DNA of 9,290 bases from Cytophagaceae bacterium (GTDB lineage: Bacteria; Bacteroidota; Bacteroidia; Cytophagales; Spirosomataceae). The notes under the pieces are model-generated. The model had not been told where the DNA came from. It ran no database searches and saw only the letters and a program-made list of their open reading frames with translations. The stretch spans positions 1 to 9,290 of the forward strand of contig CANHKE010000025.1 of the NCBI GenBank assembly GCA_947461155.1, given 5' to 3'. A program made the position numbers and the translations under genes. Shown piece after piece: positions 6,937-9,290 of this stretch; the stretch's first letter is position 1; each line of letters opens with the position of its first letter.

Positions 6937-8910
6937 TTAGTCGATGCGTTTCAAATTACACTTCGTAATCGGTTTAATAATCAAAGGCACTTTTTCCAAT
7001 TTCACCGCGTCACTATCCAAGCCAAAATACTTATCCTCAGAATGTGTAAACTGCTTCACAAAAAAGTGCGCCTTCATCACCAAACGATCCATGAATGGCA
7101 TCTCGTTATCATAAGACAAGAATTTCTCCAGCACAACGAATCGGAAATCACCAATCACATTTTGCTCGTTCAATGATTTATACCGCGAGGTGATATCCAC
7201 TTCACCACGCGCAACCATCTCTTCCACCACCTTACGGAAGTATAAATTAATGCGTTGCTCGACACGGAATCCCAATTTGAAATTCACTTTGATGATATCA
7301 TCCGGTTCGATTACCGTTACTTTGTAATCCATCGTATAGGGATCATCCATGGTATCCACATGCACAAACCAATAGATATCCGCTTTCTTAGGACGGCGTT
7401 GGAAAATCGAATAAATAATCTTCGATTCAATATCCGTCACACGCGCGGCATTGGACATAAAGACCAAATGCGTCGCATATTTTGGAATCGTTTCATCCTT
7501 ACTTAACTCTTTTAATGGCTCAATGTAATCCGCCAATTTTTCGTATTCGGTTAATTTTTTCTTGATGCGCGTCGCACGGAACCAAACCCACATAAGTAAG
7601 ATAATCACCCCAGCAATGAACAAGGATACATAACCCCCATGCCAGAATTTCTGCAAGTTTGCCACTAAAAAGGCGCCTTCCAATGACACATAAACGACTA
7701 AGAACAAGAGAATCCACCACATATCCACTTTCTTGATATGCAGGTAATATGCCATCAACGAAGTAGTCATTAACATGGTCATCGTAATGGCCAAACCATA
7801 CGCAGCTTCCATGTTTGCCGACTCGCGGAACCACAATACCACACCGATACACCCCATCCACAATAATAAATTGATGGAAGGAACATATAACTGACCTTTC
7901 TGATCCGAAGGATAAATCAAACGGACACGAGGCCAAAAGTTTAAGCGAATCGCCTCGGATATCAAGGTAAATGAACCAGAGATCAAGGCTTGGGAAGCAA
8001 TTACGGCGGCGGCAGTCGCCAACATAATCCCGGAGAATAAGAATTGTACCCCCAATTCAGATTTCAATAATTCGAAAATTGGTTTTTTAACGCCTAATAA
8101 TTCGCCGTTTTGAGATAACAACCAGGCCCCTTGGCCAAAATATTGAAGCAATAAAGCGACTTTTACGAACATCCAGGAAACACGAATATTCTCACGACCG
8201 CAATGCCCTAAATCTGAATACAAAGCTTCCGCACCCGTCGTACATAAAAACACCGCACCCAAACTCCAAAAACCTGCGGTTCCTGCTTGATGTGTCGTTA
8301 ACAAATCCCACGCATACTGTGGATTAATCGCTCGCAAAATGGACCAATCGTTTTCGATGCCTAAAAGCCCCGTAAAAGCGAGCATTCCGAACCAGGCCAA
8401 CATCACCGGACCGAAAAACTTACCCACAATCTTCGTTCCCAAAATTTGGAACAAGAACAAGCCGGTCAAAATGATAATAACAAGTGGCACCGTATCGGTT
8501 ACAAAAGGGGTTCCATCTGGATGGTGCAACATGCGCAAACCCTCTACCGCTGAAGAAACAGAAATAGGCGGTGTAATAATCCCATCGGCTAATAACGTCG
8601 CACCACCAATAATCGCGGGAAGCGTTAACCATTTGGCATGTCTACGCACTAAAGCAAAAAGAGCAAAGATTCCTCCTTCTCCCTTGTTGTCCGCGCGCAA
8701 GATCAAAATCACATATTTCAACGTTGTTTGGAGGGTCAAAGTCCAGAAGATACAAGACAAACCACCTAAAACCGTCAGTTCATTAATTGGATTATCGCCG
8801 ATGATGGCTTGCATAACGTAAAGTGGAGATGTTCCAATATCTCCATAAATGATACCCATGGCTACCAAAAGGCCGGCAGCCGTCATTTTATTCTTGTGTT
8901 TGTGTTCCAT
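6937..8910 (-). CDS. kup: Potassium uptake permease, Kup/HAK/KUP family
   Basis: This inner-membrane transporter takes up K+, probably with protons. It has 657 residues, slightly above the common 620-630. The family signatures are in order: GDIGTSPLY (23-31), KGEGGIFAL (76-84), ADGIITPPISVSSAVEGL (108-125), TGAEALYSDLGHCGRENI (225-242), QALISGSFTLISEAI (307-321) and AYGLAITMTM (370-379). Hydrophobic segments fit about twelve membrane helices up to residue 444. A cytoplasmic C-terminal domain (about 445-657) follows, beginning with the basic RATRIKKK stretch. The ATG at 8910 gives a short charged N-terminus (MEHKHKNKMT); an in-frame TAA lies upstream with no other ATG between. It is the first gene of a two-gene unit with the HIT gene. 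A strong promoter match and a 20-bp palindrome lie upstream. Confidence 0.97.
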   Translation of the reverse strand: MEHKHKNKMTAAGLLVAMGIIYGDIGTSPLYVMQAIIGDNPINELTVLGGLSCIFWTLTLQTTLKYVILILRADNKGEGGIFALFALVRRHAKWLTLPAIIGGATLLADGIITPPISVSSAVEGLRMLHHPDGTPFVTDTVPLVIIILTGLFLFQILGTKIVGKFFGPVMLAWFGMLAFTGLLGIENDWSILRAINPQYAWDLLTTHQAGTAGFWSLGAVFLCTTGAEALYSDLGHCGRENIRVSWMFVKVALLLQYFGQGAWLLSQNGELLGVKKPIFELLKSELGVQFLFSGIMLATAAAVIASQALISGSFTLISEAIRLNFWPRVRLIYPSDQKGQLYVPSINLLLWMGCIGVVLWFRESANMEAAYGLAITMTMLMTTSLMAYYLHIKKVDMWWILLFLVVYVSLEGAFLVANLQKFWHGGYVSLFIAGVIILLMWVWFRATRIKKKLTEYEKLADYIEPLKELSKDETIPKYATHLVFMSNAARVTDIESKIIYSIFQRRPKKADIYWFVHVDTMDDPYTMDYKVTVIEPDDIIKVNFKLGFRVEQRINLYFRKVVEEMVARGEVDITSRYKSLNEQNVIGDFRFVVLEKFLSYDNEMPFMDRLVMKAHFFVKQFTHSEDKYFGLDSDAVKLEKVPLIIKPITKCNLKRID

Positions 8911-9002
8911 TTTAACCTTAGGGTAGTAAAAGTATATCCAAATAGAAATGCTTTAACGTAAGAGTGCAAAAAATGCCCAAAATTGTACTATTTAGGTACT
9001 TT

Positions 9003-9022
9003 TTCTTGAAATATTTCAAGAA
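9003..9022. promoter_or_regulatory. Perfect 20-bp palindrome at the predicted kup transcript start
   Basis: TTCTTGAAATATTTCAAGAA is its own reverse complement over all 20 bases. It lies 8-27 bp downstream of the predicted -7 box of the kup promoter on the minus strand, so it would fall at or just after the transcription start. A dimeric regulator binding here would block transcription. As RNA it could instead form a hairpin at the 5' end of the kup message. The regulator is not identifiable from the window. Confidence 0.5.
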
Positions 9023-9029
9023 GCGGAGG

Positions 9030-9059
9030 CAAATATAGTTCAATGTTTTAGATATCAAA
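9030..9059 (-). promoter_or_regulatory. Bacteroidota-type promoter for kup-HIT
   Basis: On the minus strand a TTTG (-33 box, bases 9059-9056) is followed after 18 bases by TATATTTG (-7 box, 9037-9030), a full match to the Bacteroidota consensus TTTG...TAnnTTTG. Transcription would start near 9024-9026, giving a leader of about 115 bases before the kup ATG at 8910. The rest of that leader holds weak short hairpins only (for example GTAC at 8985-8988 with 8996-8999), and I do not recognise a known riboswitch in it. Confidence 0.65.
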
Positions 9060-9060
9060 T

Positions 9061-9089
9061 AGGCTTGGAAAATTTTTCGTCAAAAGCCT
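9061..9089 (-). terminator. Possible terminator hairpin after the right-edge gene
   Basis: An inverted repeat AGGCTT (9061-9066) / AAGCCT (9084-9089) encloses 17 bases that contain a second small complement (GAAAA/TTTTC). It lies 13 bp past the stop of the minus-strand partial gene and immediately before the kup promoter, where a terminator would be expected. There is no strong T-run after it, so the call is tentative. Confidence 0.4.
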
Positions 9090-9102
9090 GATGCCATGAA
9101 GG

Positions 9103-9290
9103 TTAGCGCGCATAATAATACCCGAAAATGATATCCATTTCATCCTCAGATGTTAATCCAAAACTGATATCCTTGGCTGTATCATTTACATAGGTCACCA
9201 CCGAAGTGAGCCCTTCGCCAGCTTGCAACAAAATAGGCGAATCATAATTAATAACCTTCGGGTGTGCCCAATCTGAATTCTCATAGATGA
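9103..9290 (-). CDS. C-terminal end of a copper type II monooxygenase-like protein, 5' end cut by window
   Basis: On the minus strand an open frame enters at the right edge and ends at TAA (9103-9105), giving 61 residues. The segments YENSDWAHPKVINYDSPI (2-19), LLQAGEGLTSVVTYVNDT (20-37) and SFGLTSEDEMDIIFGYYY (42-59) resemble the C-terminal beta-sandwich of copper type II, ascorbate-dependent monooxygenases (peptidylglycine and dopamine hydroxylase family). There, a T-S-x-D-E-M segment supplies the methionine ligand of the catalytic copper; Met51 would be that residue. The fit to a beta-strand rich end, with FG followed by TSEDEM and YYY, is good, but the histidine ligands lie outside the window. 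In Bacteroidota such domains often sit behind a thioredoxin or cytochrome-like part, which cannot be checked here. It is in the same direction as kup, 192 bp upstream, but probably a separate transcript. Confidence 0.7.
   Translation of the reverse strand, partial: IYENSDWAHPKVINYDSPILLQAGEGLTSVVTYVNDTAKDISFGLTSEDEMDIIFGYYYAR

Noticed and set aside
7520..7936. 138-codon open frame on the minus strand inside kup
   Set aside because: It overlaps kup in another frame of the same strand. The kup frame carries the family motifs here and this one carries none.
8339..8821. 160-codon open frame on the plus strand inside kup
   Set aside because: It lies wholly opposite the conserved kup membrane region, has no recognisable domain and is a by-product of the kup codons.
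8911..9024. Riboswitch (for example cyclic-di-AMP type) in the kup leader
   Set aside because: The leader is short and AT-rich, with only weak 3-4 bp hairpins, and I could not match any known riboswitch core.

Overview
The window looks like chromosomal DNA from a Bacteroidota bacterium. A Cytophagales-like freshwater or plant-matter degrader is a guess and cannot be fixed from sequence alone. The grounds are moderately AT-rich DNA, start codons without clear Shine-Dalgarno sequences, a promoter of the TTTG / TAnnTTTG type used by the Bacteroidota primary sigma factor, and gene types common in that phylum (CE12-GH28 pectin enzymes, secreted GH2 enzymes, a DUF1569 protein). There are seven protein-coding genes, two of them cut by the window edges. 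I see no tRNA, rRNA, CRISPR array, transposase or phage gene.

Left part (1-5421), polysaccharide use. A large plus-strand enzyme runs off the left edge. It joins an SGNH rhamnogalacturonan-acetylesterase-like domain (CE12 type) to a complete GH28 polygalacturonase-type domain. A small plus-strand DinB-like (DUF1569) gene follows, then a converging minus-strand gene for a secreted GH2 glycosidase of 897 residues. The two carbohydrate enzymes fit removal of acetyl groups and hydrolysis of galacturonic-acid linkages and neutral sugars of pectin. No SusC/SusD pair or regulator is visible, so a full utilisation locus, if present, lies to the left. The DUF1569 gene is bracketed by two direct copies of a 68-bp repeat, each starting with the same 35-bp hairpin.

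Right part (5523-9290), housekeeping genes. gpsA (glycerol-3-phosphate dehydrogenase, phospholipid precursor supply) runs on the plus strand. Tail-to-tail with it, overlapping by 9 bp, is a minus-strand pair: kup (potassium uptake permease) followed after one base by a HIT-family hydrolase gene. Upstream of kup is a good Bacteroidota promoter, with a perfect 20-bp palindrome at the predicted transcript start. Beyond it is the last part of a minus-strand gene whose C-terminal end resembles the copper-binding end of type II copper monooxygenases.

The window is mostly ordinary. The items worth a second look are the repeated hairpin bracketing the DUF1569 gene, the palindrome in the kup promoter/leader, the CE12-GH28 fusion, and the unannotated partial copper-monooxygenase-like gene at the right edge. 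I did not find convincing evidence of a wholly new system.
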